From NCBI GenBank assembly GCA_963643925.1, contig CAVINS010000003.1, forward strand, positions 1 through 64,000: DNA of 64,000 nt, in the 5' to 3' direction. Positions within the stretch are counted from its first letter, which is position 1. The number at the start of each line of letters is the position of its first letter. The position numbers and the translations under genes were made by a program. Below are positions 6,922 through 16,857 of this stretch, piece by piece. This stretch comes from Phocaeicola_A sp963643925. Lineage in GTDB: Bacteria > Bacteroidota > Bacteroidia > Bacteroidales > Bacteroidaceae. The notes beneath the pieces were generated by a model. It was not told the origin of the DNA, did no database searches, and saw only the letters and a list, made by a program, of their open reading frames with translations.

Positions 6922-8162
6922 ACGAACTCTTTGAACAGGTGCAGCAGGCCAGCAGAAGTCTGTCGCTCCTCGACGACAATCAGATAAACGAGGTGATATG
7001 TGCCGTGGCCGATGAGGCTCTGCGGTGCAAGGATTTCATCTTGTGCGAGAACCGTAAGGACCTGGACCGCATGGACCCGTCCGACTCTCGATACGACCGC
7101 TTGCAACTGACGGATGCCCGCCTGCAGGGCATCGCTGCTGACATGCGCAATGTGGCCACGTTGCCCTCACCGCTGGGACGGGTGCTGAAGCAGACCGTCC
7201 GCCCCAACGGGATGGAACTGAAACGGGTGAGCGTGCCCTTTGGTGTGATAGGCATCGTGTACGAGGCACGTCCCAATGTCACATTCGATGTGTTCTCCCT
7301 CTGCCTGAAGTCTGGCAACGCCTGTGTGCTGAAGGGCGGAAGCGATGCCGACTGCTCCAATCGGGCCATCGTGAAGGTGATACATACGGTGCTCAACCGT
7401 CTGAACGTGGATGAGCACGTGGTGGAACTGTTGCCCTCCGACCATGAGTCCACCGCCGAACTGCTGGGCGCAGTGGGTTATGTGGACCTGCTTATCCCCC
7501 GTGGTAGCGGACGACTCATCAACTTCGTGCGCGCCAATGCCAAGGTGCCCGTCATAGAGACCGGTGCCGGCATCTGCCACACCTACTTTGACAAGAATGG
7601 CGACGTGGAGAAGGGCGAGCACATCATCTTCAATGCCAAGACCCGTCGTGTGAGTGTCTGCAATGCGTTGGACTGCGTGCTCATCCACGAGCAACGGCTG
7701 GCCGACCTGCCCAGGCTCTGTGGCCGGTTGCAGGAGAAACAGGTCATCATCTATGCCGACCCACAGTCTTACGAAGCATTGGAAGGTCATTACCCCGCTG
7801 AACTGCTGCAGCATGCTACGGACGAAAGCTTCGGCACGGAGTTCCTCTCATACCGCATGGCGCTGAAGACGGTTCCCTCATTGGAGGCGGCAATGGAACA
7901 CATCCGCATCAATGGTTCCAAGCACAGCGAGTGCATCGTGACGGAAGACGCCGGGGCGGCGGACGTGTTCAGCCGACGAGTGGATGCTGCTTGCGTCTAC
8001 ACCAATGTGTCCACCGCCTTCACCGACGGGGCACAGTTTGGCTTGGGTGCGGAGATAGGCATCAGCACCCAGAAACTGCATGCCCGCGGTCCGATGGGAC
8101 TGGAAGAACTGACCACCTACAAGTGGCTCATCAAGGGCGACGGACAGGTGCGCCCGTCCTAA
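6915..8162 (+). CDS. proA: Gamma-glutamyl phosphate reductase
   Basis: This 415-residue NADPH-dependent reductase converts gamma-glutamyl phosphate to glutamate-5-semialdehyde for proline synthesis. It belongs to the aldehyde dehydrogenase superfamily. The nucleotide-binding segment includes YEARPNVTFD and the NACVLKGGSDA loop, and the catalytic cysteine is C221 in the motif ETGAGICHTY. The C-terminal part keeps the family's ARGPMGLEELTTYKW signature. Length equals the usual ProA. Its start lies inside the proB 3' end, and argF' follows after 50 bp, so proline and arginine branches of glutamate metabolism are joined in one unit. Confidence 0.96.
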   Translation: MLNELFEQVQQASRSLSLLDDNQINEVICAVADEALRCKDFILCENRKDLDRMDPSDSRYDRLQLTDARLQGIAADMRNVATLPSPLGRVLKQTVRPNGMELKRVSVPFGVIGIVYEARPNVTFDVFSLCLKSGNACVLKGGSDADCSNRAIVKVIHTVLNRLNVDEHVVELLPSDHESTAELLGAVGYVDLLIPRGSGRLINFVRANAKVPVIETGAGICHTYFDKNGDVEKGEHIIFNAKTRRVSVCNALDCVLIHEQRLADLPRLCGRLQEKQVIIYADPQSYEALEGHYPAELLQHATDESFGTEFLSYRMALKTVPSLEAAMEHIRINGSKHSECIVTEDAGAADVFSRRVDAACVYTNVSTAFTDGAQFGLGAEIGISTQKLHARGPMGLEELTTYKWLIKGDGQVRPS

Positions 8163-8212
8163 TGTGAACGAAACAATCAATATAGAACAAACGAAACATA
8201 AACAAGAGAGAC

Positions 8213-9166
8213 ATGAGAAATTTTACTTGCGTACAGGACTTGGGCGACTTGAAGTCCGCCCTGAAGGAAGCTTTCGAGATAAAGAAAGACCGCTTTAAAT
8301 ATGTAGAGTTGGGACGGAACAAGACGTTGATGATGATCTTCTTCAACTCCAGTCTGCGTACCCGCTTGAGCACCCAGAAGGCAGCCCTCAATCTGGGCAT
8401 GAACGTCATCGTACTCGACATCAACCAGGGTGCCTGGAAACTGGAGACGGAGCGTGGCGTCATCATGGACGGCGACAAACCCGAACACCTGTTGGAGGCT
8501 GTCCCCGTGATGGGATGCTACTGCGACGTTATCGGTGTACGTTCCTTTGCCCGCTTCGAGAACAAGGCGTACGACTACGATGAGGTGATCCTCAACCAGT
8601 TCATAAAATATTCCGGTCGCCCGGTGTTCTCCATGGAGGCCGCTACCCGCCACCCGCTGCAGAGCTTTGCTGACTTGATAACCATCGAGGAGTACAAGAA
8701 GACCGCCCGCCCGAAGGTGGTGATGACCTGGGCTCCGCATCCGCGGCCATTGCCTCAGGCTGTGCCGAACTCCTTCGCTGAATGGATGAACGCTACGGAC
8801 TTCGACTTCGTCATCACCCATCCCCACGGTTATGAGCTCGACCCGAAGTTTGTGGGCAATGCCAAGGTAGAATATGACCAGATGAAAGCCTTCGAAGGTG
8901 CGGACTTCGTCTACGCCAAGAACTGGGCCGCCTACACGGGCGATAACTACGGAAAGATTATCAGCACCGACCGTGAATGGACCGTCAGTGACCGTCAGAT
9001 GGCGGTAACCAACAACGCATACTTTATGCACTGTCTGCCCGTGCGCCGCAACATGATTGTGACCGACGACGTGATAGAGAGTCCGCAGTCCATCGTCATC
9101 CCCGAGGCAGCTAACCGCGAGATTTCAGCTACTGTCGTACTGAAGCGTATACTCGAGAGCCTCTGA
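8213..9166 (+). CDS. argF': N-succinylornithine carbamoyltransferase (ArgF')
   Basis: This 317-residue transcarbamylase should transfer the carbamoyl group to N-succinyl-L-ornithine in the acylated arginine pathway. The carbamoyl-phosphate loop is SLRTR (residues 47-51), with HPLQ near 150 and HCLPVRR near 273. Residue 90 is proline (GDKPEHLLE). Published structural work on the Bacteroides fragilis enzyme links Pro at this position to succinylornithine, while Xanthomonas-type acetylornithine enzymes have Glu in the equivalent loop. That makes the succinyl substrate the better call. It closes the proB-proA operon and ends at a bidirectional terminator. Confidence 0.93.
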   Translation: MRNFTCVQDLGDLKSALKEAFEIKKDRFKYVELGRNKTLMMIFFNSSLRTRLSTQKAALNLGMNVIVLDINQGAWKLETERGVIMDGDKPEHLLEAVPVMGCYCDVIGVRSFARFENKAYDYDEVILNQFIKYSGRPVFSMEAATRHPLQSFADLITIEEYKKTARPKVVMTWAPHPRPLPQAVPNSFAEWMNATDFDFVITHPHGYELDPKFVGNAKVEYDQMKAFEGADFVYAKNWAAYTGDNYGKIISTDREWTVSDRQMAVTNNAYFMHCLPVRRNMIVTDDVIESPQSIVIPEAANREISATVVLKRILESL

Positions 9167-9181
9167 TCTTAAGAGCATAAA

Positions 9182-9254
9182 AAAGCCTCTGTTCGTGGGT
9201 CTGTGAAGCCATCGTCACCAAAATGGCTTTGTGAACCCATGAACAGAGGTTTTC
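9182..9254. terminator. Bidirectional terminator between argF' and the TlpA1 gene
   Basis: Arms of about 30 bp (9182-9212 and 9224-9251) form a long stem with few mismatches around an 11-nt loop. It is flanked by As on the left and by TTTTCTCTTTT on the right, so it can stop transcripts from both convergent genes. Confidence 0.9.
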
Positions 9255-9293
9255 TCTTTTACTCCTATTATATATATGTATGTAGGCGAGAGG

Positions 9294-10601
9294 CTATTTC
9301 AGGTGCTCGTTGATAAAGTCGATGCACTTAGGGTCAGATGGGCGGGGGGCATCTGTAGTGATGATCTTGCCATCCTTGCCGATGAGCAAGAAGCGTGGGA
9401 TACCCGTGATGCCATACAATTCGGTGAAGTCGCCACAGAGATACTGTGCCCACTGAGGATTGTCCGCCTTCAGTTTCTTGTGCCAAGCATCCTTGTTACT
9501 GTCCACCGAGATGCTGACGGGCATAATGCGGTTGTCGCCTTTGAAATGCTCAGCTATCTTCTCCATGTAGGGAATCTCTTCGCAGCAAGGACCACACCAT
9601 GTGGCCCAGATGTCCAGGTAGATTACCTTACCGAAGAGGTCGGACAGATTACAGGTGGTGCCGTCTGTGGCTTCCAAGGTGCAATCCAATGCCTCGGTTC
9701 CGGGCACCAGATTCTTGTTGGCATTGTAGACCTTCTCCACCCACTCTCTGTACTTCTCGGTCTTCACCAGCGTCAATGCCTTCTGATGGATGGCCTCCAA
9801 CTCTTCGTCGCAATTGTTGAAATAGTTGGTGAGCAGGTCGAGCACGGTACGTTCCAGTAAGTCGGGGTCCTTTATCTTCTCCTCGGCCGTAGTAATCATT
9901 CGCAGATAGGAGGGTTTGCCATCAGGATTCAGACAACTCTCTTTCCATCTCAAGTAAACCCTTGCGTTGCCTATGTCATTCAGTTCCAATGACTCCATAT
10001 ACTTGTTGTAATCCGCATCGCTGTCCGCTGATTTGCCGTTGGCTGCCAGCTGTTCGTGGTAGCTCAGCGTCGCGTAATTTACGTTTTCATTGCAATCGTG
10101 ATTCATAAGATTGGCAAATTCCTTGGGCTGTATGGCTTTGACGGTCTCTTTGATGGAATCTGTCAGTGCCGTCAATTCATGTTGCATGTCAGCGAACGAA
10201 CCGTATGTAGTCTCGCACTTTGCCCGTACAGATTTGCTGGTTACCTCATAGAACTTGTAGGCATCTTCCAAGTCGCCCGTGAATGTGTAATCCTCCATCT
10301 GGTCCGTGTTCGCCTTCAGTTGGGTTGTGGTGCCATTTATCATAATCAGTGAATAGAATGCTTTGTCTGGTACATACATATATCCCATTTGGGGAGATTC
10401 CATCACTTTGGCGTAGGAGAACGTTCCGTCAGGATTGACGCGTACTGTGTCAGCTCTGCTCACACTGTTGTTTCCGTACCAAACCAAGACATAGTCACCT
10501 GAAAAACAGGTTAGGGTACCTTCCAATTTGTATTCTTTGACGGTTTGTGTGCAGGCACTCATGAGGAGTGCCGCACACGAAAATAAGATTGTTTTGTTCA
10601 T
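9294..10601 (-). CDS. TlpA-like thioredoxin-fold lipoprotein (TlpA1, CGPC)
   Basis: This 435-residue protein begins with a lipoprotein signal (LMSAC, lipidated Cys17), then a beta-rich DUF4369-like N-terminal region (about 25-115), a helical middle and a C-terminal TlpA/ResA-type thioredoxin domain (about 305-435). The active site is WCGPC with cysteines 336 and 339, and the cis-Pro loop GIPRF follows. It should act as a membrane-anchored thiol-disulfide reductase in the envelope. It is last in the SusC-SusD operon, 17 bp after SusD, so it may reduce or release a thiol-containing or metal-bound cargo, or maintain the partner proteins. A paralogue starts the same operon. Confidence 0.85.
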   Translation of the reverse strand: MNKTILFSCAALLMSACTQTVKEYKLEGTLTCFSGDYVLVWYGNNSVSRADTVRVNPDGTFSYAKVMESPQMGYMYVPDKAFYSLIMINGTTTQLKANTDQMEDYTFTGDLEDAYKFYEVTSKSVRAKCETTYGSFADMQHELTALTDSIKETVKAIQPKEFANLMNHDCNENVNYATLSYHEQLAANGKSADSDADYNKYMESLELNDIGNARVYLRWKESCLNPDGKPSYLRMITTAEEKIKDPDLLERTVLDLLTNYFNNCDEELEAIHQKALTLVKTEKYREWVEKVYNANKNLVPGTEALDCTLEATDGTTCNLSDLFGKVIYLDIWATWCGPCCEEIPYMEKIAEHFKGDNRIMPVSISVDSNKDAWHKKLKADNPQWAQYLCGDFTELYGITGIPRFLLIGKDGKIITTDAPRPSDPKCIDFINEHLK

Positions 10602-10618
10602 ATATGTTTAGTTAATAG

Positions 10619-12028
10619 TTAGTTCTGAGTGAGAGACGCATTGTAGCGTACCGCATTGGCCGGGAACGGAAGCACCCACAGCGGAGAGTCGGGAGTGATG
10701 GAGAACTTCCCGTACTCACCAAGGTCACGGGTGATGGTACGTTTGTACTTCTCCTCGGTGTTCCACCGTTTGCAGTCGAAGAAGTTCTCATAAGAGCTGA
10801 TACACTCTATCCATTTGGCTTTTTGCATCATAGCCATCGCTTCTGCCTCGCTGGTGGCTCCATTGTCATACTGCGCAGTGAACGGCTCATAGTCCTCTAC
10901 ACGCTTTGCGCGTACGCGGTCCACCAGTTCCAAACCTTTCCGGATGTCTCCGGTGCGGATGTAACACTCGGCAGCCGTGTAGTACATGCGGTCGCTGTTG
11001 ATACCATATTCATTGGCGGATGTGGACCAACCGAAATACATCAGACAGCCTGTTGTGCCGCTGAACATTTGTGCATACAATTCGCTCCAGCCACCCATCA
11101 GATCGTAGTTGATGACATAGTCGCCCGCCTCGAACATCTGACTGGTCTCGGCCGAAAGGGTCTCCATGCAGGGCATTGCGCGGGTGGACCCTCTCATGTA
11201 GAGGTAGTTGCCGGCATAGTCGTAATCCAATGACCAGGACATGGACTCCACCAAGGTGGAACGGTCTTCTATCTTTCCGTTCTCGTTCAACGCTTTCAGG
11301 GCATAGGGTAGGGCATCGCTGTATCGTTTCATCTGCATCAAGACCTTTGCACGTACGGCATATCCGAATGACTTGTCGGCACGCATCACGTTTGTGGCGT
11401 TCTTGTCGGGCAGCTGCGCTATGATGTCATCCGTGCAATCGTCCAGGATGCATTGGTAGGTCTCTTCCAACGAGAGTTTTGTCTTCTGGGTCGATACGTC
11501 GGTATCCTTCACGTAGGCGATGCCGCCCTGCTCGTTGGCTGTGGCCTCGTCGTACTGTTTGGCGTAGATGTTCACCAGCAGCCAGTGGAGGTAGGCACGC
11601 ATGACGTGAGCTTCTGCCATCAGACCGGCTTTGCTGCTCTCGTCTCCTGAGGCATCGGGCATCTTCTCGAGAATCACGTTCATGTAGTTGATGTACTTGT
11701 AAGCCTCCTCGTAGCGCGAATCTTCTGTGGCAAGTGCAGCGCGGTCTATGTCGGTATTATATGTCAAGTAGGCATAGTCCAGCGTGTTCGTCTGCGACAT
11801 GGTACTTGGTATGGACATCATCAACCCCAGGGATTCGTTGCAGATGAGGCATAGGTCTTGCACGGCATGTTGTGCCAGTGAATACTCTTGGTTGAGCAAT
11901 AGCTCAAGGTCCGTGACATTCTCCAGTGTGGTTTTGCCCTTGGGCACAATATCCAGTTTGTCGTCACAAGCGGTAGTGCACCACATCAGCAGTGCGGCTC
12001 CGCAGGCAATCAATATATTTCTTTTCAT
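10619..12028 (-). CDS. SusD/RagB-family outer-membrane lipoprotein
   Basis: This 469-residue surface lipoprotein has a signal peptide ending at Cys21 and the usual SusD opening (CDDKLDIVPKGKTTLENVTDLELLLN). The helical TPR-like core includes AEAHVMRAYLHWLLVNIYAKQY, a strongly conserved SusD motif, and the C-terminal part ends with a WVLPFPANAVRYNASLTQN-type closing segment (WVLPFPANA visible). It should cap the SusC pore and deliver ligand. The gene lies 14 bp behind SusC. The ligand is unknown: there are no glycoside hydrolases or sulfatases nearby, so a polysaccharide is not indicated. Confidence 0.93.
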   Translation of the reverse strand: MKRNILIACGAALLMWCTTACDDKLDIVPKGKTTLENVTDLELLLNQEYSLAQHAVQDLCLICNESLGLMMSIPSTMSQTNTLDYAYLTYNTDIDRAALATEDSRYEEAYKYINYMNVILEKMPDASGDESSKAGLMAEAHVMRAYLHWLLVNIYAKQYDEATANEQGGIAYVKDTDVSTQKTKLSLEETYQCILDDCTDDIIAQLPDKNATNVMRADKSFGYAVRAKVLMQMKRYSDALPYALKALNENGKIEDRSTLVESMSWSLDYDYAGNYLYMRGSTRAMPCMETLSAETSQMFEAGDYVINYDLMGGWSELYAQMFSGTTGCLMYFGWSTSANEYGINSDRMYYTAAECYIRTGDIRKGLELVDRVRAKRVEDYEPFTAQYDNGATSEAEAMAMMQKAKWIECISSYENFFDCKRWNTEEKYKRTITRDLGEYGKFSITPDSPLWVLPFPANAVRYNASLTQN

Positions 12029-12042
12029 CGTTTTCTTCTTTT

Positions 12043-15000
12043 TTAGAGGTTAATGTATAGGCTCATTGTGTAGCTACGCGGTGTCTTGTTCAGCGTCGAT
12101 CCGTCATAAGGATTGTTGGCCTCGGGGTCGATGTTCTGACTGTTGCGAGCCCATGTCCACAGGTTGTTGGCCTGGATGCGCAAGCGCAGTGCGTTGACGC
12201 CAAGTTTCTTGCAGATGTATTTGTTGAAGTTGTATCCCAACACGACATTGCGCAGCTTCAAGTAATCAGCCGGCACTACGTTGGCATCCATGTAGCTCGA
12301 GTAGTTGCTGCCAATCACGTTGCTGCCTCCCATATAGCCGTTGGCAGGATAGAGGTTCTTGTCCTCGCTGCGCCAGTAGTTGAGATAGCTTTGCGGCACG
12401 GCGGCAACAGATGTGAAACGGCTATAGCCATACTGACTGCCGTCGCAGGTCCAGTCGTCGGAGCGGACGCGCATGTAATGGCCTCCGTAATAAGAGAACA
12501 TAGCGGACAAGGAGAATCCCTTGTAGGTCAGTTCAGGAGTGAAGTTGGCCATATACTTCGGGTCGAGACTGCCACTGTAGACAGCATCCTCTACCTTGAA
12601 ATCTTCGGAGGTAATCTCAGATGTGTGGATATTGTTGTCCTTGTCGTACCAGCTGAAGTACTGGAGGCCATCCTCGGTAACCATGCCGGCGAAGCGGTAT
12701 GAGAAGAGGGAGTGGATGGGGTATCCCTTGTGATAGGTGTAGTACTGCAAAGCCGTGTAACCGGTAGTTGCCTCGTGGTTCACCTGCTTCACCTCGTTCT
12801 TGTTGTAAGAGAAGTTGATGGAAGCGTTCACTCCCAGTCCGCCATGGGATTGGGGCTTCACGATGGCACCATCCAATTGCAGTTCGATACCGCTGTTCAG
12901 TGCCTTACCGTTATTGATGGTCAGTTGGCTCCAACCTGTTGTAGGGTCGAGGTCGGTGACGGTCAGCAAGTCACTGCCTTCCTTGCGATACCAATCCACA
13001 GAACCGCTCAGTCGGTTGTTCCACAGAGAGAAGTCTACACCCACGTTCCACGAAGCAGTCTTTTCCCAGCGCAACTGGTCGTTGGGCGGTGTGTTCAGTG
13101 TGGCATATTTGCTTCCATCCATCTCGTTGCTACTGATGGTCGCTGTCAGGTATGACGATACGGTCTGGTCTATGTTTCCTGTCAAACCATAGCTGGCGCG
13201 TAACTTTAAGGCGTCAATCCAATCGTAGGACTTCATGAAGGATTCGTTGTGGATGTTCCAGCTCAAGCCGACAGACCATAACGGGCGGCCACGGAACTCG
13301 GGGTCGGCGCCGAACAAGTCCGTCTTGTCCACACGGTAGGACAGTGAAGCGCTGTAGCGGCGGTCGTACACATAGTTACCTGTGAAGTAGAGCGAGTAGA
13401 AACGGTGGAGCACATCCGTTGTGGTGAAGTCCGTTCCTTCGGGAGCGCCATACATGTAATAGTTGGAGCCTAGCAAAGAGGCGGAACCTTCTATATCTTT
13501 CAGCTGGCCATAATTGATCAGTCCGTTGCTGTTGGTCTGCGTCTGCTCGTCGTAACCCAACAACAGGTTGCTGTAGGTGTTGGTCTTGGACTGGCGGTAT
13601 TCGAAACCTGCGGCGGCAGTCACCTCGTGCTTCTTAGCAAACACTTTAGAGTAGTCCGTCTGTGCGCGGAACGTATAGTAAGCCCCATCGGAACTCTCTG
13701 TGTTCAGTCGGCCGCCTTCGGGTATATAATGCTTCACCACACTGGAGGTAATCATCTCACCCGTTTCCCAATCCTCTTCCGTCACCAGTTCCTCTCCGGT
13801 GTAGAGGTTGTAGAGGTTGCGCATCGCATACGAGTCGGCCTCGTAATAAGACTTGTTGCTGTATGTGATGTCCTCATATTGGAACTGTGCGCTGATGGTC
13901 CATTCGGGTAAGATGTTCGCTGTGGCGTGTATGAACGAACGGATGTTGGTGCGTCGTGAGTTCTGGAAATTCATGTTGAGCTCGTCAAGCAAGTTGTAGG
14001 TCACCGACTTGAACCCATTGGAAGAGTCGTTGAGTGATTCCTCTTCGAGCCAAGTGTCTGCTTCCATGCCTGCGCGTGTGCCGTCTTCGTTGTACATGCT
14101 CTGGTAGGGGAGGAACGAGTTGATGCCATTGTATCCGCCAAGGTGTGTCTTGGAGCGCTCGTTGATGATGTTGGTGCCAAATGAAAGGTTGAGCCACTTG
14201 GTAGCTTTCAGGTCGCCCCGATAGCTGAATGTGAGCGCTTGGCTATTCTCCTTGGTTGTTCCCAAATTGTCCTTCTTGAAGTTGAGCACGATGCTCGAGT
14301 TGAGCACCTTACCTTGCGTACGGAAGGCTAGGTTGTACTGCTGTAGTATCTGGTTGCGCTTCATGGCGTCCTGCCACTCTTTACGGTAGTCGTTTTTGCT
14401 CAGACGGTTCAGTTGGTTGTTGAGCTCCTGGTCACTGAGTCCTCCCAGATAATTCTTCACCAAGAGACGGCTGACTGGGCTCAAGGCCATCGGATTGGAA
14501 TCGTAATAGGTCAGCAACCCGCCAAAAGCGTTCTGGTCTGCATCGTTGCGCATGGCATTGAAGTTGTACTTCTCCAGCTCGATAACCTCGGCAGCGTTTG
14601 CCCACTTGTAGTTGCTGTAGCTCTGCTTTTCGCTGATGGTGAAGTCGGTACTGAAGTCCACTTCGAGCTTCTCGTTGTTGGCCTTTTTGGTGGTGATGAC
14701 TATCACACCATTGGAGGCACGCGCTCCGTAGATGGCCGCGGCTGAGGCATCTTTCAGCACTGTGACGTTTTCAATCTCGTAGGGGTTGACACTCTCGATG
14801 GAGCCTTCGATAGGCAGTCCGTCCACTACCACCAACGGGTTGGTCTTGGCTTGGAACGATCCGGTACCACGGATGAGCAACGACGATTCGCCTTTCTCGT
14901 TGAGTCCCGTGTTGTAGCTCACCAGTCCCGGTATCTTACCTTCGAGATTGTCCACAATGGTGCTGGAGTAGCGGTTACCCATCTCCTTGGAGGATATCAT

Positions 15001-15630
15001 CTGGTAAGCACCCGTAGCGTTCTCCCTCTTCAGGTTCTGATAACCGGTTACCAACACCTCATCCATAATCTTCGCATCGCTCTCCATGTGGATGAGGAAG
15101 AACCGTTCCTTCTGCGAATTTACCCGGATAGACTGGTCGCGCATGCCGATGTAGGTGATGCGCATGACTGGATCCTTGCCCTTCACCAACAGCGAGAACT
15201 GTCCGTCGATGTCGGCAATGGTTCCTGTCTGACTACCGTCGAGCAGGATGTTGGCACCCGGCAGAGTCTCGCCATTTTCGTCGAGCACGGTGCCGGTGAT
15301 GAGTTTCGATTCCTCCTTCACCACCTTCTTCTTGCTCAGGACGATTGTCTTCTCCACAATCTCGTAGTTGATGCCCGCTTTGTCCCAGAAGATTTGGTCG
15401 AGCAATTGAACCAGGTTCAACTTCTTGCCCGTGAAGGTTATCAAGGGGCAATCCTTGACCACCTGCTTCTGGTACATAAATTCATACTCGGTCTTCTTTC
15501 GTAAGTCTGAAATGACCTGTTCGATAGATTGTCCCTTGTAGGAGACGTTGTACTCTTGTGCCAATGCTTTGGATGGCAATGTCAACCAACTGACGCAGAG
15601 GAGTAGTAGAATAACAATTCTCTCTTTCAT
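12043..15630 (-). CDS. SusC/RagA-family TonB-dependent transporter with STN signalling domain
   Basis: This 1195-residue outer-membrane transporter has a signal peptide (about 1-24), an STN secretin/TonB N-terminal domain (about 33-98), a carboxypeptidase-regulatory-like domain (about 110-185), a TonB-box-like MDEVLVTGY (189-197), a plug (about 205-325) and a long beta-barrel ending in an aromatic/hydrophobic residue-rich strand (SYTMSLYINL). The STN domain marks it as a transducer that can signal ligand binding to the FecR anti-sigma factor encoded just upstream. It imports a substrate captured by SusD using TonB energy. What is transported is not evident; the TlpA neighbours argue against a standard polysaccharide locus. 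Confidence 0.95.
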   Translation of the reverse strand: MKERIVILLLLCVSWLTLPSKALAQEYNVSYKGQSIEQVISDLRKKTEYEFMYQKQVVKDCPLITFTGKKLNLVQLLDQIFWDKAGINYEIVEKTIVLSKKKVVKEESKLITGTVLDENGETLPGANILLDGSQTGTIADIDGQFSLLVKGKDPVMRITYIGMRDQSIRVNSQKERFFLIHMESDAKIMDEVLVTGYQNLKRENATGAYQMISSKEMGNRYSSTIVDNLEGKIPGLVSYNTGLNEKGESSLLIRGTGSFQAKTNPLVVVDGLPIEGSIESVNPYEIENVTVLKDASAAAIYGARASNGVIVITTKKANNEKLEVDFSTDFTISEKQSYSNYKWANAAEVIELEKYNFNAMRNDADQNAFGGLLTYYDSNPMALSPVSRLLVKNYLGGLSDQELNNQLNRLSKNDYRKEWQDAMKRNQILQQYNLAFRTQGKVLNSSIVLNFKKDNLGTTKENSQALTFSYRGDLKATKWLNLSFGTNIINERSKTHLGGYNGINSFLPYQSMYNEDGTRAGMEADTWLEEESLNDSSNGFKSVTYNLLDELNMNFQNSRRTNIRSFIHATANILPEWTISAQFQYEDITYSNKSYYEADSYAMRNLYNLYTGEELVTEEDWETGEMITSSVVKHYIPEGGRLNTESSDGAYYTFRAQTDYSKVFAKKHEVTAAAGFEYRQSKTNTYSNLLLGYDEQTQTNSNGLINYGQLKDIEGSASLLGSNYYMYGAPEGTDFTTTDVLHRFYSLYFTGNYVYDRRYSASLSYRVDKTDLFGADPEFRGRPLWSVGLSWNIHNESFMKSYDWIDALKLRASYGLTGNIDQTVSSYLTATISSNEMDGSKYATLNTPPNDQLRWEKTASWNVGVDFSLWNNRLSGSVDWYRKEGSDLLTVTDLDPTTGWSQLTINNGKALNSGIELQLDGAIVKPQSHGGLGVNASINFSYNKNEVKQVNHEATTGYTALQYYTYHKGYPIHSLFSYRFAGMVTEDGLQYFSWYDKDNNIHTSEITSEDFKVEDAVYSGSLDPKYMANFTPELTYKGFSLSAMFSYYGGHYMRVRSDDWTCDGSQYGYSRFTSVAAVPQSYLNYWRSEDKNLYPANGYMGGSNVIGSNYSSYMDANVVPADYLKLRNVVLGYNFNKYICKKLGVNALRLRIQANNLWTWARNSQNIDPEANNPYDGSTLNKTPRSYTMSLYINL

Positions 15631-15678
15631 AAATCACTAATTGTGTTTGGTTTATAATTGTTGTTTGATTTATATGAA

Positions 15679-16851
15679 TCAATGAGCAAGCTCTTTGGCG
15701 ATGACCACTTTGTCGCCCTCCATGTGGAACGTCAGTCCACCGCTCTTCTTCAGCAGAGCCAAGGCTGCGGCGAAGTCGCTGTAACGGGGGATGCTCCCCA
15801 TAAATTCTATCTCGCTCAAGCCTTCCTCATCGAACTGATAGTCGAAGTTGTACCAACGGCTGAGGTCGCGCATAATCTGCCGGAGGGTCTGGTTCTCGAA
15901 CACGAATCGTCCTTCTTTCCAACAGGTGACGACCGATGTGTTTACTTCCTTCACCGATGTGGACTCGTCGCTCTTGTTGAAGCATGCCTGATGGCCGGGT
16001 GTCAACATCAGCTCTCCGCTCTTTTCGGAAAGCTTGCTGATGGAGACACTTCCCTCAATCAAGGTGGTGAGCACTCCTTCATCTTCCGCATAAGAGCGGA
16101 TGTTGAACTCTGTGCCATAGACCTTCACCAGCTGTCCGTCCGTCTCCACCAGGAAGGGACGGCTCTTGTCCTTCGCCACCTTGAAGTATGCCTCGCCCGT
16201 GACGGTAACCCTACGCTCGTTTGTAGAGAAGGTCTCAGGGTAGATGAGTTTCGACTCCGAATTGAGCCACACCTCGGTGCTGTCCTCCAACATTATCTTG
16301 AACTCACCTCCGCGGGGTACGTCCAGACTCAGCTGCTTGATGTCGGGTATGGCTTGTGACACCGCCTGATGGGCTTTAAGGGTGCGCACGTTGGTGGCGC
16401 TGTCTGCTCCCAACTGCACGGTTTCGCCATCTGCCAGTGTCAGTGTAGCCTGTGGACTTCCTGGCTTGATGTCCGACAAGAGATGCGTTTGGACCACTGC
16501 CTCCTCGGTAATCGTCTCGGAGGAAGTCCACACCTTGGCAAATCCCAGGCAAACGATGATGGCCACAGAAGCTGCTGCTACCCAAGGTCTCCAAGCAACG
16601 AACACTTTGCCCTTCCGCTCCCTGGCGATGCGCTGCTCCATGTCTTCCAAAGGACGTCGGGTGTTGACGACGCTTCGGCGCAAATACTCTTTCTTCAGGA
16701 ATCCCGCGTCGAGCAGTCGTGTGTACAGCTGCTCGTGCGCTTCGCTCTCTTCCCGCCATTCGTCTATCAAACGTTGCTCTTCTTCCGTGATGGAACCTAC
16801 AATGCGTTTGAAGAGTAGGCTGCTGATATGTTCGTCTTTTTCGTTAATCAT
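15679..16851 (-). CDS. FecR-family anti-sigma factor
   Basis: This 390-residue inner-membrane regulator has a cytoplasmic N-terminal domain (1-80, with EEEQRLIDEWREES) that should hold the ECF sigma factor, a single transmembrane segment (about 86-106), a periplasmic FecR beta domain (about 165-270, SLDVPRGGEFKIMLEDSTEVWLN region) and a C-terminal DUF4974 domain (about 315-385). The periplasmic part is expected to touch the STN domain of the SusC transporter. It lies 6 bp behind the TlpA2 gene and 48 bp ahead of SusC. Its cognate sigma factor is most likely the divergent gene at 18386, although the TlpA2 gene separates the two. Confidence 0.93.
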   Translation of the reverse strand: MINEKDEHISSLLFKRIVGSITEEEQRLIDEWREESEAHEQLYTRLLDAGFLKKEYLRRSVVNTRRPLEDMEQRIARERKGKVFVAWRPWVAAASVAIIVCLGFAKVWTSSETITEEAVVQTHLLSDIKPGSPQATLTLADGETVQLGADSATNVRTLKAHQAVSQAIPDIKQLSLDVPRGGEFKIMLEDSTEVWLNSESKLIYPETFSTNERRVTVTGEAYFKVAKDKSRPFLVETDGQLVKVYGTEFNIRSYAEDEGVLTTLIEGSVSISKLSEKSGELMLTPGHQACFNKSDESTSVKEVNTSVVTCWKEGRFVFENQTLRQIMRDLSRWYNFDYQFDEEGLSEIEFMGSIPRYSDFAAALALLKKSGGLTFHMEGDKVVIAKELAH

Positions 16852-16857
16852 AGTTTG

